A program made the position numbers and the translations under genes. Below, piece by piece: positions 7,391 to 15,899 of a stretch of 64,000 nucleotides of DNA. This DNA is from Glycomyces lechevalierae. GTDB lineage: Bacteria > Actinomycetota > Actinomycetes > Mycobacteriales > Micromonosporaceae. Numbering within the stretch: position 1 is the stretch's first letter; each line of letters opens with the position of its first letter. The notes beneath the pieces were generated by a model that did no database searches, was not told the DNA's origin, and worked only from the letters and a program-made list of their open reading frames with translations. Location of the stretch: the NCBI RefSeq assembly GCF_027622945.1, contig NZ_JAPZVQ010000001.1, positions 572,398-636,397 of the forward strand. Reading direction: 5' to 3'.

Positions 7391-8398
7391 GTGGCCGATC
7401 ACCCCAAGGCGCTGTTCGCGATGGACCCCGTGTTCCTGCCGCAGCTCTTCCCCGAACCGCTCATGCGCCGCCTCGGCGCCGCGCTCGACATCGACCCGGG
7501 AACGGTCGCCGAGCGGCTCGACGGCCCCGGAACGGACGAGATCCTCGCGGACGTCGAGGTGATCGTCTCCGGCTGGGGCGCGCCGCCGCTCGACGCGGCG
7601 GTCCTGGAGCGGGCCCCGAAGCTGCGGGCCGTGCTGCACGCGGCCGGGTCGGTCAAGGGCCTCGTGGGCGACGCCCTCTGGGAGCGCGGCATCGCGGTCG
7701 CCTCGGCGGCGGGAGCGAACGCGCTGCCGGTCGCGGAGTACACGCTCGCGGCGATCCTGATGGCGGGCAAGGGGATCTTCGGCCTCCGCGAACGGTTCCG
7801 GGCCGAGCGGTCCTTCGAACTGGGCTACATCCACCCCGAGGTCGGCAATTTCGGCCTGCGGGTCGGCCTCATCGGGGCCTCGGCGATCGGGCGGCGCGTC
7901 ATCGAACTGCTGCGGCCCTTCGACGTCGAGGTGCTGCTCGCCGATCCGTTCGTGAGCGAGGACGAGGCCGCCGCGCTCGGCGTGCGCCTCGTGGACCTCG
8001 ACCACCTCGTCGCGCAGGCCGCCGTCGTCAGCGTCCACGCCCCCGACCTGCCCGAGACCCGGCACCTCATCGACGCCGAACGCCTCGCCGCAATGAAGGA
8101 CGGCACCGTCCTGATCAACACCGCGAGGGGGCGCCTGGTCGACACGGACGCGCTCGTCGCCGAACTGCGCACCGGCCGCCTCGCCGCCGTCCTCGACGTC
8201 ACCCATCCCGAACCGCCGCAGGCGGACTCGCCGCTGTTCGACCTCCCGAACGTCTTCATGACCCCGCATGTGGCCGGTTCGCAGGGGAACGAGCTCGCCC
8301 GCATGGGACTGTGCACGGTGGAGGAGGCCGAACGATTCGCGGCCGGGCAGCCGCTGCTCAACCGGGTCGACCCCGAACTCCTCGGCAGGCGGGCGTGA
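7391..8398 (+). CDS. D-isomer-specific 2-hydroxyacid dehydrogenase family protein
   Basis: 335-aa NAD(P)-dependent oxidoreductase interconverting a 2-hydroxyacid and a 2-oxoacid. The Rossmann loop is G-L-I-G-A-S-A-I-G. The family catalytic triad is visible as Arg in N-T-A-R-G, Glu in T-H-P-E-P and His in T-P-H-V-A-G. The GTG at 7391 has a CGGAGGA site upstream. It is followed by a LacI regulator and lies opposite the sugar importer across two operator candidates, so it probably acts on a product of the imported sugar. The precise substrate cannot be read from the sequence. Confidence 0.85.
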   Translation: MADHPKALFAMDPVFLPQLFPEPLMRRLGAALDIDPGTVAERLDGPGTDEILADVEVIVSGWGAPPLDAAVLERAPKLRAVLHAAGSVKGLVGDALWERGIAVASAAGANALPVAEYTLAAILMAGKGIFGLRERFRAERSFELGYIHPEVGNFGLRVGLIGASAIGRRVIELLRPFDVEVLLADPFVSEDEAAALGVRLVDLDHLVAQAAVVSVHAPDLPETRHLIDAERLAAMKDGTVLINTARGRLVDTDALVAELRTGRLAAVLDVTHPEPPQADSPLFDLPNVFMTPHVAGSQGNELARMGLCTVEEAERFAAGQPLLNRVDPELLGRRA

Positions 8399-8451
8399 GC
8401 GCCCCCGCCTGATCTAGGCTTTTGAACGTCCGGACGGGAAAGGGGCACCAG

Positions 8452-9516
8452 GTGCGCGAGACCTCAGGCGGCGGGAAGCGTCCCACGGTCAAGGACGTGG
8501 CGGCGGCCGCCGGCGTGTCCGCGCCGACGGTCTCCCGCGTGCTCGCCGGGAACTACCCGGTCGCCCCGGCCACGCGCGCGAAGGTGCTGCGGGCCATGAA
8601 GGACCTCGACTACGTCGTCAACGCGCATGCCCGGGGCCTGGCGGGGGCGACGACCAAGACCGTGGCGTTCGTCGTGGACGACGTGACCGGCCCGTTCTAC
8701 GCCTACATCGCGCGCGGCGTCGAGCAGCAGGCCGCCTCCGAAGGGCGCCTGTGCCTCCTGTGCACCACGCACGGCGACCCCGAGCGCGAGTTCGCCGTCG
8801 TCGAGCTCATGCGCGAGCAGCGCGCCGAGGCCGTGATCCTCGTGGGCGGGGCCTGGGACAACGAGGTGTACAAGGAGCGCATGGCGTACTTCGCGAAGGC
8901 GCTCGACAAGTCCGGTTCGCACCTGGTGCTGTGCGGCCGCCCGTCCCTCGGCGAGGGCGTGCCCGCGCTGGTGGTCCAGTACGACAACGTGGGCGGCTCG
9001 TACGGGATGACCGCGCATCTGCTCTCCGCCGGACACCGCGTGATCTGCTACCTCGGCCGCGAAGTCGGACTCTCCACTTCGGACGAGCGCATCGAGGGGT
9101 TCCGCCGGGCGCACGCCGACCACGGCGTCGAGCTCGACGAGCGGCTGATCCTGCCCGGCAGGTTCCAGATCGACGACGGGTACGCGCTCACCAAGCGGCT
9201 CCTCGCCGAACGCGACGACGTGACCGCGATCTTCGCGGGCACCGACATGGTCGCCATAGGCGTGCTGAAGGCCTTGCGGGAGAAGGGCATCCGTGTCCCC
9301 GAGGACATGTCCGTGGTCGGCTTCGACGACATCCCGATCGCCGCCGAGCTCACTCCGGCGCTCACCACGGTGCACGTCCCGCACGAGCAGCTGGGCCGCG
9401 AGGCCGTGCGGCTCGCCTTGCGCCGCAGCGAAGGCGCCGCGACCGACCGCATCGTCCTCGGCACCCACATCGTCGTGCGCGACTCGGTCGCGCCGCCGCG
9501 CCGTCAGCGGTCGTAG
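8452..9516 (+). CDS. LacI-family transcriptional regulator
   Basis: 354-aa repressor with an N-terminal helix-turn-helix and hinge (T-V-K-D-V-A-A-A-A-G-V-S then T-V-S-R-V-L) and a periplasmic-binding-like effector domain ending in the usual V-V-G-F-D-D region. The GTG at 8452, preceded by AAAGGGG, is preferred over an in-frame TTG at 8422. Position suggests that it controls the sugar importer and dehydrogenase flanking 7126-7390 in response to the imported sugar. Its 3' end overlaps the convergent pirin gene by 13 bases. Confidence 0.92.
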   Translation: MRETSGGGKRPTVKDVAAAAGVSAPTVSRVLAGNYPVAPATRAKVLRAMKDLDYVVNAHARGLAGATTKTVAFVVDDVTGPFYAYIARGVEQQAASEGRLCLLCTTHGDPEREFAVVELMREQRAEAVILVGGAWDNEVYKERMAYFAKALDKSGSHLVLCGRPSLGEGVPALVVQYDNVGGSYGMTAHLLSAGHRVICYLGREVGLSTSDERIEGFRRAHADHGVELDERLILPGRFQIDDGYALTKRLLAERDDVTAIFAGTDMVAIGVLKALREKGIRVPEDMSVVGFDDIPIAAELTPALTTVHVPHEQLGREAVRLALRRSEGAATDRIVLGTHIVVRDSVAPPRRQRS

Positions 9517-10382
9517 GCGAGGCGGGCCTGGCGCGGCACGGGACCGAAGTCGCCGCGCTGGAAGTCCTGGAAGGCCTGCTGGATCTCGGCGCGGCTGTTC
9601 ATGACGAACGGGCCGCCGAACGCGACCGGCTCGCGCAGCGGCGTGCCGCTGTAGACGAGCACGCGCGAGCGCTCGTCGCCGTCCGGCGCGGCCAGGTGCA
9701 GGGTCGTTGACTCGGCGCCGGGCACGGGCTCGGACCAGCCGGTCTGGCCGGCCTCCAGTTCACGGCCGCCCACGAGGACGCGGCCGCTCACCACGTGCGC
9801 GAAGAGCCGGTGCTCGCCGGGAACGGCGAGGTCGTAGGACGCGAGCGGGTCGAGCTGCGCGAGCACGCCCTGCACAGGGTGGTGCGTGTCCGCGCCGCCG
9901 GTGACGCCGTCCACCGTGCCGGCGTGGACGTCGAGCAGCACGCCCGGGGCGGCGACCTGCCGCATCGTCCCGCGGGTCAGGTCCTGGTAGCGGGAGGCGG
10001 TCATCTTCTTGGCGCGCGGCAGGTTCAGCCAGAGCTGGAAGGTGTGGGCGTGCTCGTTCCGGTAGGCGAGCTCGCGGTGCACGATGCCCTTCCCGGCGGT
10101 CATCCACTGCACCTCCCCCGGCTCGAGCGCCCCGGCGTTGCCGAGGTTGTCGCCGTGTTCCAGGACGCCGTCGACCACGAGGGTCACGGTCTCGAGGCCG
10201 CGGTGCGGGTGACATTCGAAGCCGGGGCTGGAGAACCAGTCCTCGGCCATGATGAGGAAGGGGTCGGTCAGGGCCGGATCATTGGGCGCGAAGGCGAGCG
10301 CCTTGTCGTCGACCTGCGAGTCCGGGCCGAGCATCTGCCTGGCCTCCACCCGGTTCAGGGTCCGCTGCAGTGCGGCGTCCAT
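9504..10382 (-). CDS. Pirin family protein
   Basis: 292-aa bicupin. The iron ligands known from pirins are present: His58 and His60 in F-E-C-H-P-H-R-G and His102/Glu104 in G-K-G-I-V-H-R-E. Some bacterial pirins have quercetin 2,3-dioxygenase activity and others bind metabolic enzymes, so the role here is open. The gene is monocistronic, convergent with the LacI gene and upstream of a TetR gene on the same strand. Confidence 0.9.
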   Translation of the reverse strand: MDAALQRTLNRVEARQMLGPDSQVDDKALAFAPNDPALTDPFLIMAEDWFSSPGFECHPHRGLETVTLVVDGVLEHGDNLGNAGALEPGEVQWMTAGKGIVHRELAYRNEHAHTFQLWLNLPRAKKMTASRYQDLTRGTMRQVAAPGVLLDVHAGTVDGVTGGADTHHPVQGVLAQLDPLASYDLAVPGEHRLFAHVVSGRVLVGGRELEAGQTGWSEPVPGAESTTLHLAAPDGDERSRVLVYSGTPLREPVAFGGPFVMNSRAEIQQAFQDFQRGDFGPVPRQARLAYDR

Positions 10383-10467
10383 GGTCCGCCCTCCGCTCGT
10401 TCGATCGTGTCCCTCAAAGCTACATGATGTCTCATCTTTTTGCGCTCGGCCGACGCGCGGAACACGG

Positions 10468-11067
10468 TCAGCCGAGGTCGGGGGCCGCCTCGGGGAGCGG
10501 GCGCGCGCCCTCGGGGCGCAGGCCGTCGAGGATGAGCGCGAGGTAGCGCCGCCACAGGTCGGGCGAGGCGTTCGGCACGTACCCGGCGACGTAGTTCGGG
10601 GCGCACATGAGGAGGAAGACGTCTGTGCCGGTCACGTCCTCGCGCATCGCGCCGCGCTCGCGGGCCCGCGCCACGAGCCGGTCGATCGCGGCCGTCATCC
10701 GCTCGCGGGCGCGGTTGACGTCGGCCATCGACTCGCTCGCGCCCGCGAGGAAGGAGAGGTCGCGCTCCTGGCGCTGCATCGCGGCGGCGGTCAGGAACTC
10801 GCGCATCGCCGCGTCCGCGTCGTCTGATTCGTAGAGGCGCTCGCCGAGGTCGCTCAACGCCTCCATGCGGTCGATCAGGATCGCCGCGACCAGCTCGTCC
10901 TTGGTCGCGAAGTGCCGGAACACCGTCCCCTTGCCGACCCCGGCCCGGCGGGCGATGTCCGCCACAGAGGCGTCGAGGCCGTGCTCGGCGAACTCGTCGG
11001 CGGCCGCCGCCAGCAGGAGCTTGCGGTTGCGGGCGGCGTCGGCGCGGAGCGGGCGGGCTGCGGTCAT
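10468..11067 (-). CDS. TetR-family transcriptional regulator of the adjacent oxidoreductase
   Basis: 199-aa protein with an N-terminal TetR helix-turn-helix (V-A-D-I-A-R-R-A-G-V-G-K-G-T-V-F-R-H-F, about residues 39-57) and a helical ligand-binding C-terminal domain. It is divergent from the MDR oxidoreductase at 11155. The 87-bp gap holds two copies of GACCGNNCGGTC, so it very probably represses itself and that enzyme and is released by an electrophile or quinone-like inducer. Confidence 0.9.
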   Translation of the reverse strand: MTAARPLRADAARNRKLLLAAAADEFAEHGLDASVADIARRAGVGKGTVFRHFATKDELVAAILIDRMEALSDLGERLYESDDADAAMREFLTAAAMQRQERDLSFLAGASESMADVNRARERMTAAIDRLVARARERGAMREDVTGTDVFLLMCAPNYVAGYVPNASPDLWRRYLALILDGLRPEGARPLPEAAPDLG

Positions 11068-11086
11068 GGCCCCACCCTACCAAGTT

Positions 11087-11098
11087 GACCGCCCGGTC
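11087..11098. promoter_or_regulatory. TetR operator copy 1, GACCGccCGGTC
   Basis: Perfect 5/5 inverted repeat, 20 bases upstream of the TetR start. With flanks it forms a near-identical repeat with the copy at 11125 (TGACCGC-x-CGGTCCG-x-TTAG). Confidence 0.7.
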
Positions 11099-11124
11099 CG
11101 GTTAGTGCTAGCGTTCCGGAACAT

Positions 11125-11136
11125 GACCGCACGGTC
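11125..11136. promoter_or_regulatory. TetR operator copy 2, GACCGcaCGGTC
   Basis: Second copy of the same inverted repeat, 38 bp (close to four helical turns) from the first and 18 bases before the oxidoreductase ATG. It would overlap the rightward promoter or early leader. Confidence 0.7.
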
Positions 11137-11154
11137 CGCTTAGAGGAGGACACC

Positions 11155-12123
11155 ATGAAGGCAGTCGTCGCCAACGACTACGGCCCGCCCGAGACCTACA
11201 CCGTCACCGAGATCCCCGCCCCCGAACCCGGGCCCGGCCAGATCCAGGTGCGCATCGCCGCCGCCTCGGTCAACCCCGCCGACGTCAGAATCCCCAGCGG
11301 CGAGTTCCGCGAGCAGTTCGCCCTCCCGTTCCCGCACGTGCCCGGCAACGACTTCGCCGGCACCGTCAGCGAGGTCGGGCCCGGCGTCACCGCTTACGCC
11401 GTGGGCGACGAGGTCTTCGGGTTCGCCGTGCCGCGCGCGATCAGGGCCATGGCGGGCGGTGAACGGCCTTCGCTGACCACCGGCGCGCTCGCCGAGTACG
11501 CCGTCTTCGAGGCCGACACCCCGTTCATCGCCGTACGGCCGCAAGGACTCGGCGTCGAGGCGGCGGCGGCGCTGCCCACGGTCGGCCTGACCGTGCGCGC
11601 CATGCTCGCGAGTGCCGACGTGGAGCCGGGTGCCTCGGCGCTCGTCGTCGGGGCCACGGGCGGCGTGGGGACGGCACTGCTCCCGGCGCTGGCGGCGGTC
11701 GCGAAGGTGACCGCGACGGGGCGGCCGGAGGACGCGGACCGGCTGCGGGAGCTCGGTGCGGCGGAGGTGATCGGCTACGACGCGGCCGAGTACCCGTCCG
11801 GCGTCGACATCGCGTTCAACGTGACGCTGCCGGGCGACCGGCTCGCCGACGTGGCTGCAGCCCTGCGCCCGGGTGGGCGGCTGGTGACCATCACCTTCCC
11901 TGTGACGCAGCCGGAATGGCTCGGCCGCGACGACGTGGACCTGCGGTTCGTGCTGGACATGGACGGGAAGTTCGGCGGGATGCGGGAGGTCGCCGAGGCG
12001 GCCGGGCGCGGGGAGCTGGCCGCGGTGATCGGTCGGCGCTACATGCTGGACGAAGGGCCGCAGGCGATCGCGGATTTCGCGCGGCGGCACACGTTCGGGA
12101 AGCTCGTGGTCCGCGTCAGCTGA
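11155..12123 (+). CDS. NADP-dependent MDR-family oxidoreductase (quinone oxidoreductase-like)
   Basis: 322-aa zinc-independent medium-chain dehydrogenase/reductase. The start M-K-A-V-V-A-N-D-Y-G, the A-S-V-N-P-A-D region and the coenzyme loop V-V-G-A-T-G-G-V-G-T-A are typical. The cysteine ligands of zinc alcohol dehydrogenases are absent. Such enzymes reduce quinones or conjugated enones with NADPH. AGAGGAGG lies upstream of the ATG. It is divergent from and probably repressed by the TetR protein at 10468, and overlaps the lhgO 3' end by eight bases. Confidence 0.9.
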   Translation: MKAVVANDYGPPETYTVTEIPAPEPGPGQIQVRIAAASVNPADVRIPSGEFREQFALPFPHVPGNDFAGTVSEVGPGVTAYAVGDEVFGFAVPRAIRAMAGGERPSLTTGALAEYAVFEADTPFIAVRPQGLGVEAAAALPTVGLTVRAMLASADVEPGASALVVGATGGVGTALLPALAAVAKVTATGRPEDADRLRELGAAEVIGYDAAEYPSGVDIAFNVTLPGDRLADVAAALRPGGRLVTITFPVTQPEWLGRDDVDLRFVLDMDGKFGGMREVAEAAGRGELAAVIGRRYMLDEGPQAIADFARRHTFGKLVVRVS

Positions 12124-13321
12124 TCGGGTCGAGGATGATCTGCTCGACGACGTGCTCGGCGATCGCCATCGACGAGGTCGCGGCGGGCGAGGGCGCGTTG
12201 CGGACGGCGGTGACGGGGCCCAGGCGGTGGATGCGGAAGTCGTCCACCAGGGCGCCGTCCCGGTCGAGGGCCTGGGCCCGGACCCCGGAGGTGTCGCGTT
12301 CGACGTCCGCGACGCCGATCGACGGGAAGTACTGCTGCGAGGCTTTCATGTAGGCGCGCTTGGAGATCGAGCCGTAGACCTCGTGGGCGCCCATGCGCCA
12401 GTGCTGCTTGGCCATGCGCCAGGCCCCTGGCCAGGCGGCGAGTCGGGCGAGGTGGGCCGGGCTGAGGTCGCGCCAGCGGTAGCCCTCGGCGGCGAGGGCG
12501 ATGACGGCGTTGGGGCCGATTTCGACGGTGCCATCCGTACGGCGGGTGAAGTGCACGCCGAGGAAGGGGTAGCCGGGTTCGGGGATGGGGTACACGAGGC
12601 CGCGCAGTTGGGCGGCTTTGTCGTTCTTGACGCGCAGGTACTCGCCGCGGAAGGGGACGATGCGGGGGCCGGGCTCGTCGCCGGCGAGCTTCGCGACCCG
12701 GTCCGCCTGGAGCCCGGCGCACAGCACGAGCTGGTCCACGACGATCTGCTGCTCGCCGGAGCCGACGCGGACGCGCGAGCCCTCGGGCTCGATGCGGTCG
12801 ACCGGGTAGCCAAGGCGCACTTCGCCTCCGGCGGCGACGACCTCGGCGGCGAAGGAGCGGGCGACGGCGGCGTAGTCGGTGATGGCGCTGCCCGGGGAGT
12901 GGATGGCGCCGAGACCGGTCGCGTGCGGCTCGATCTCGCGCAGCTCCTCGGGTCCGACCCGGCGCAGGCCGAGGACGCCGTTGGCGACGGCGCGGCCGTA
13001 GAGGGCGTCCATACGGGGCACCTCGTTCTCGCGCACCGCGATCACGAGCTTGCCGCACTCCACATAGGGTAGTTCCTTGGCGGCGCAGTACTCCTTCAGA
13101 AGGGCGACGCCGCGCATGCACAGGCGGGCTTTGAGGCTGCCGGGGACGTAGTAGATTCCGGCGTGGACGACCCCTGAATTATGGCTGGTCTGGTGCGCCG
13201 CAACGCGATCCTCCTTCTCGAAGACCACGATCCGGGCGCCCGGGCGCCGCAGCGTCAGCTCGCGCGCGACCGCGAGTCCTACGATTCCAGCGCCTACGAC
13301 ACCGATTACCTCATCCGCCAT
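12116..13321 (-). CDS. lhgO: L-2-hydroxyglutarate oxidase
   Basis: 401-aa FAD-dependent enzyme of the DAO family that oxidises L-2-hydroxyglutarate to 2-oxoglutarate and passes electrons to the respiratory chain or O2. The FAD-binding G-V-V-G-A-G-I-V-G-L is at the extreme N-terminus, and the LhgO-typical H-N-S-G-V-V-H-A-G-I-Y-Y and G-x-Y-P-F-L-G-V-H-F-T-R-R segments are visible. A strong GGAGG site precedes the ATG at 13321. It is monocistronic and divergent from a TetR gene. It makes the same end product as the galactarate operon at 15-19 kb. Confidence 0.92.
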   Translation of the reverse strand: MADEVIGVVGAGIVGLAVARELTLRRPGARIVVFEKEDRVAAHQTSHNSGVVHAGIYYVPGSLKARLCMRGVALLKEYCAAKELPYVECGKLVIAVRENEVPRMDALYGRAVANGVLGLRRVGPEELREIEPHATGLGAIHSPGSAITDYAAVARSFAAEVVAAGGEVRLGYPVDRIEPEGSRVRVGSGEQQIVVDQLVLCAGLQADRVAKLAGDEPGPRIVPFRGEYLRVKNDKAAQLRGLVYPIPEPGYPFLGVHFTRRTDGTVEIGPNAVIALAAEGYRWRDLSPAHLARLAAWPGAWRMAKQHWRMGAHEVYGSISKRAYMKASQQYFPSIGVADVERDTSGVRAQALDRDGALVDDFRIHRLGPVTAVRNAPSPAATSSMAIAEHVVEQIILDPIS

Positions 13322-13488
13322 GATGGACCTCCGTCGCTACCCGAGTGCCCGGAAAGTCGCATTTATAAACGCCGCCTTCGGTTTCAGCCCGGTTCGCCCG
13401 GGATCGCCTCGCGTGGACCGAGCCGACCCTACAAGGTCGGCTCCCCGCGATCGCCTCCAGATCCGCCCCGGCTTGCGTGCGAAAAAGA

Positions 13489-13508
13489 GTGAGTGTACAG
13501 TCATTCAC
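13489..13508. promoter_or_regulatory. TetR operator GTGAGTG-N6-CATTCAC
   Basis: GTGAGTGTACAGTCATTCAC ends one base before the ATG of the TetR gene at 13509, so bound repressor would block its own promoter or leader. A related site lies at 14141-14160 before the SDR gene. Confidence 0.7.
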
Positions 13509-14084
13509 ATGAAAGCAGCTCGAGTCCTCTCCACGGCCGAAGAGCGCCGCGGCGCGGTGGTCTCCTCCGCGATCGCGACCTTCGCCCGCGGCGGGTTCCA
13601 CACCGTCACGATCGCGGAGGTCGCCAAGCACGCCGGCATCTCCCCCGCGTACGTGTCGAAGCTGTTCTCCTCCAAGACCCAGTTGTTCGTCGCGGCGCTC
13701 GAAGAGTGCTACCGGCGCATCATCGACGCGCTTGAGCGCGGTGCCGAAGCGAGCGAAGACGGTTCGCCCGATTCGGTGCTCGACGCGATGGGCGCGGCCT
13801 ACGCGGCGCTCATCGCCGACCGCGACCTGCTCGCCATCCAGGTGCACGCCCAGTCCGCGACGGCGGACCCGTCGATCGCCCGGACGGTGCGCGAGGGCAT
13901 CGCGGACGTGACCGAGTTCGTCACCGCCCGTTCGCGGGCCGACGGCCCGGCCGTGCAGCGCTTCTTGGCGTACGGGCAGCTCTGCCACCTGCTCATCGCG
14001 ATCGACGCGTTCGACTCGAACGCCGAATGGGCCAAGACGCTCACCGAAGGCATGTTCCACGAGCCGCCCAAGAAGACTTCCTGA
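13509..14084 (+). CDS. TetR-family transcriptional regulator
   Basis: 191-aa regulator. I start at the ATG at 13509; an ATG at 13320 is in frame, but the intervening 63 codons look like promoter DNA and include the operator. The helix-turn-helix covers about residues 28-48 (T-I-A-E-V-A-K-H-A-G-I-S-P-A-Y-V). Matching operator-like repeats stand before this gene and before the SDR gene 95 bases downstream, so it probably autoregulates and represses that gene. Confidence 0.9.
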   Translation: MKAARVLSTAEERRGAVVSSAIATFARGGFHTVTIAEVAKHAGISPAYVSKLFSSKTQLFVAALEECYRRIIDALERGAEASEDGSPDSVLDAMGAAYAALIADRDLLAIQVHAQSATADPSIARTVREGIADVTEFVTARSRADGPAVQRFLAYGQLCHLLIAIDAFDSNAEWAKTLTEGMFHEPPKKTS

Positions 14085-14140
14085 CCGCAACCGACGCCCT
14101 GACGGCCGAGTCCCGAAGGGCGACTTTTTCAACCAATTTA

Positions 14141-14160
14141 GTGAGTGACTAACCACTCAA
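14141..14160. promoter_or_regulatory. TetR operator before the SDR gene
   Basis: GTGAGTGACTAACCACTCAA has GAGTG/CACTC arms with the same 6-bp spacing as the site at 13489. It lies 19 bases before the ATG at 14180 in an AT-rich patch, so the SDR gene probably has its own TetR-controlled promoter. Confidence 0.65.
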
Positions 14161-14179
14161 CAATCTCAGGAGCTCCACC

Positions 14180-15136
14180 ATGGACACCACTCCCCTGCAC
14201 GTCGTCCTCGGCGCCGGACCCGCCGGGACCGCCATCGCCGCTGAACTCGCCCAACGCGGTCTCCGCGTCCGGCACGTCTCCCGCAGCGAGATCCCCTTGA
14301 CCGACAAGCGGATCGAACGAGTCCGGGCCGATCTGTCGATCTCGGAGGCCGCGGTCGAGGCGACGTCAGGCGCGGCGGTCGTCTACCACGCGGTGAACGT
14401 GCCGTACCACCAGCAAGCCGAAGTCCTGCCCGGCATCACGGCCTCCGTGCTCACCGCGACCGCGCACCACGGCGCGCGACTCGTCGTGCTCGACACGCTC
14501 TACCCGTACGGCCAGGCCGACGGCGAGGCCATCACCGAGCGGACCCCGTGGGCCGCGACCAGCCACAAGGGGCGGCTGCGGGCCGAACTCGACCGCCAGT
14601 ACCTAGCGACGCACCGCGCGGGCGAGGCCGGCGTCGCGCTCGGCCGGGCCGCCGACTTCTTCGGGCCCGGCGTGCTCAGCTCGACCCTCGGCGGGGCGTT
14701 CTTCCCCGGCGCACTCACCGGCGGGAAGGTCCTCGGCCTCGGCGACCTCGCACTCCCCCACAGCTACACGTACATCGGCGACGTCGCGCGCGGTCTCGTC
14801 ACCCTCGGCACCGACCCGCGCGGCGACGGGCGCGTGTGGCACCTCCCGACCAACCCCGCGCTGGCGACCACCGAGGTGCACCGCATGGTCGAGGAGTTGA
14901 TCGGGCGGCCGCTCGAGGTCGACGTGCTCACCGAGCTCGTCGCGTACGGGCCCTTCGACGAGCAGTTCATCGGCGAGTACGCCGAGATGTTCTACCAGCA
15001 CCAGATCCCGCAGAACATGGTCTCGGCCGACTTCGAGGCGACCTTCGGCGTCCGGCCCACCCCTTGGCGCGAGGCGCTGCAGGCGACGCTCGACTGGTAC
15101 CGCGCGGCGTTCAGTTCGCAACCGCCGAGAGGATGA
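14180..15136 (+). CDS. NAD-dependent epimerase/dehydratase-family (extended SDR-like) protein
   Basis: 318-aa Rossmann protein. The nucleotide loop is V-L-G-A-G-P-A-G-T-A-I-A, and a region near residue 108 with L-D-T-L-Y-P-Y-G matches the SDR strand before the active site. The usual Y-x-x-x-K is not seen; the equivalent stretch reads T-S-H-K-G, so catalysis by the standard Tyr is doubtful and a binding or atypical reductase role is possible. An AGGAG site precedes the start. Control by the upstream TetR protein is likely. The last 26 bases overlap the convergent TauE/SafE gene. Confidence 0.8.
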   Translation: MDTTPLHVVLGAGPAGTAIAAELAQRGLRVRHVSRSEIPLTDKRIERVRADLSISEAAVEATSGAAVVYHAVNVPYHQQAEVLPGITASVLTATAHHGARLVVLDTLYPYGQADGEAITERTPWAATSHKGRLRAELDRQYLATHRAGEAGVALGRAADFFGPGVLSSTLGGAFFPGALTGGKVLGLGDLALPHSYTYIGDVARGLVTLGTDPRGDGRVWHLPTNPALATTEVHRMVEELIGRPLEVDVLTELVAYGPFDEQFIGEYAEMFYQHQIPQNMVSADFEATFGVRPTPWREALQATLDWYRAAFSSQPPRG

Positions 15137-15899
15137 GGAGGCTCGCGCCCACGCCTGAGAGGGCGAGCGTCGCGAGTTCGAACTGCCGCTGGTTGACGCG
15201 GTGCACCACCGCGCGGCCGATCAGCGCGCCGACCGCGACGGCCGGGATCAGGACGGCCGCCATGAGGAGCGAGTGCCAGGAGATGAGCCCGAGGCCGACG
15301 CTGAACGGGACCTTGAACAGGTTGACCGCGAAGAAGAACCAGGCCATCGTGCCGAGGAACCGCAGCTTCGGGAAGCCCGAGAGCATCAGGTACAGGACCA
15401 TCACCGGGCCCGCCGCGTTCGCCATCATCGTGGTCGCGCCCGCCGCGACGCCGGCTCCGGCGGCGGCGCTGCGGCGTGCGAAGCCGCTGGGCGGCTTCGG
15501 GTCGTCCACCTTGGGCCGCATGCGGTTCCAGAGCTGCAGGGCGAGCATCGCCAGCAGGATCACGCCGATGAGCAGCCGCATCAGCGTGTCGTCCACGAAG
15601 TACAGCACGGCCGCGCCCGCCACCGTGCCGACCACGACCCACGGCGCGAGCCGCCCGAGCACCCGCCACTCCACGTGGCGCGAGTAGAAGCGGATCGCGA
15701 ACAGGTCCGCGATGATGAGCACCGGCAGCAGCGCGCCCGTGGACTCCTTGGCGGGCAGCACGGTCGCGAACAGCAGGATCGGCAGCGAGCCGATCCCGGC
15801 GATGCCGGTCTTCGAGAAGCCGACCAGCGCCGCCGCGAGGGCCAGCATGGCCCAGGCGGCGACGCTTGTAGGAGGCACAGTGGCGGGGAGGGCGGTCAC
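15111..15899 (-). CDS. TauE/SafE-family membrane transporter
   Basis: 262-aa protein with about eight hydrophobic segments in two halves. Characteristic features are an N-terminal G-x-x-K-T-G-I-A-G motif and the central A-G-A-T-T-M-M-A-N-A-A-G-P-V segment. Family members move sulfite, sulfoacetate or other small anions. The GTG at 15899 overlaps the TGA of the aldehyde dehydrogenase (GTGA), making it the last gene of the galactarate operon, so an organic acid of that pathway may be its cargo. That substrate is an inference from context. Confidence 0.85.
   Translation of the reverse strand: MTALPATVPPTSVAAWAMLALAAALVGFSKTGIAGIGSLPILLFATVLPAKESTGALLPVLIIADLFAIRFYSRHVEWRVLGRLAPWVVVGTVAGAAVLYFVDDTLMRLLIGVILLAMLALQLWNRMRPKVDDPKPPSGFARRSAAAGAGVAAGATTMMANAAGPVMVLYLMLSGFPKLRFLGTMAWFFFAVNLFKVPFSVGLGLISWHSLLMAAVLIPAVAVGALIGRAVVHRVNQRQFELATLALSGVGASLLILSAVAN

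Noticed and set aside
13320..13508. N-terminal extension of the TetR protein from ATG 13320
   Set aside because: The extension crosses the operator and the divergent lhgO promoter and has no TetR-like sequence; ATG 13509 gives the normal length.
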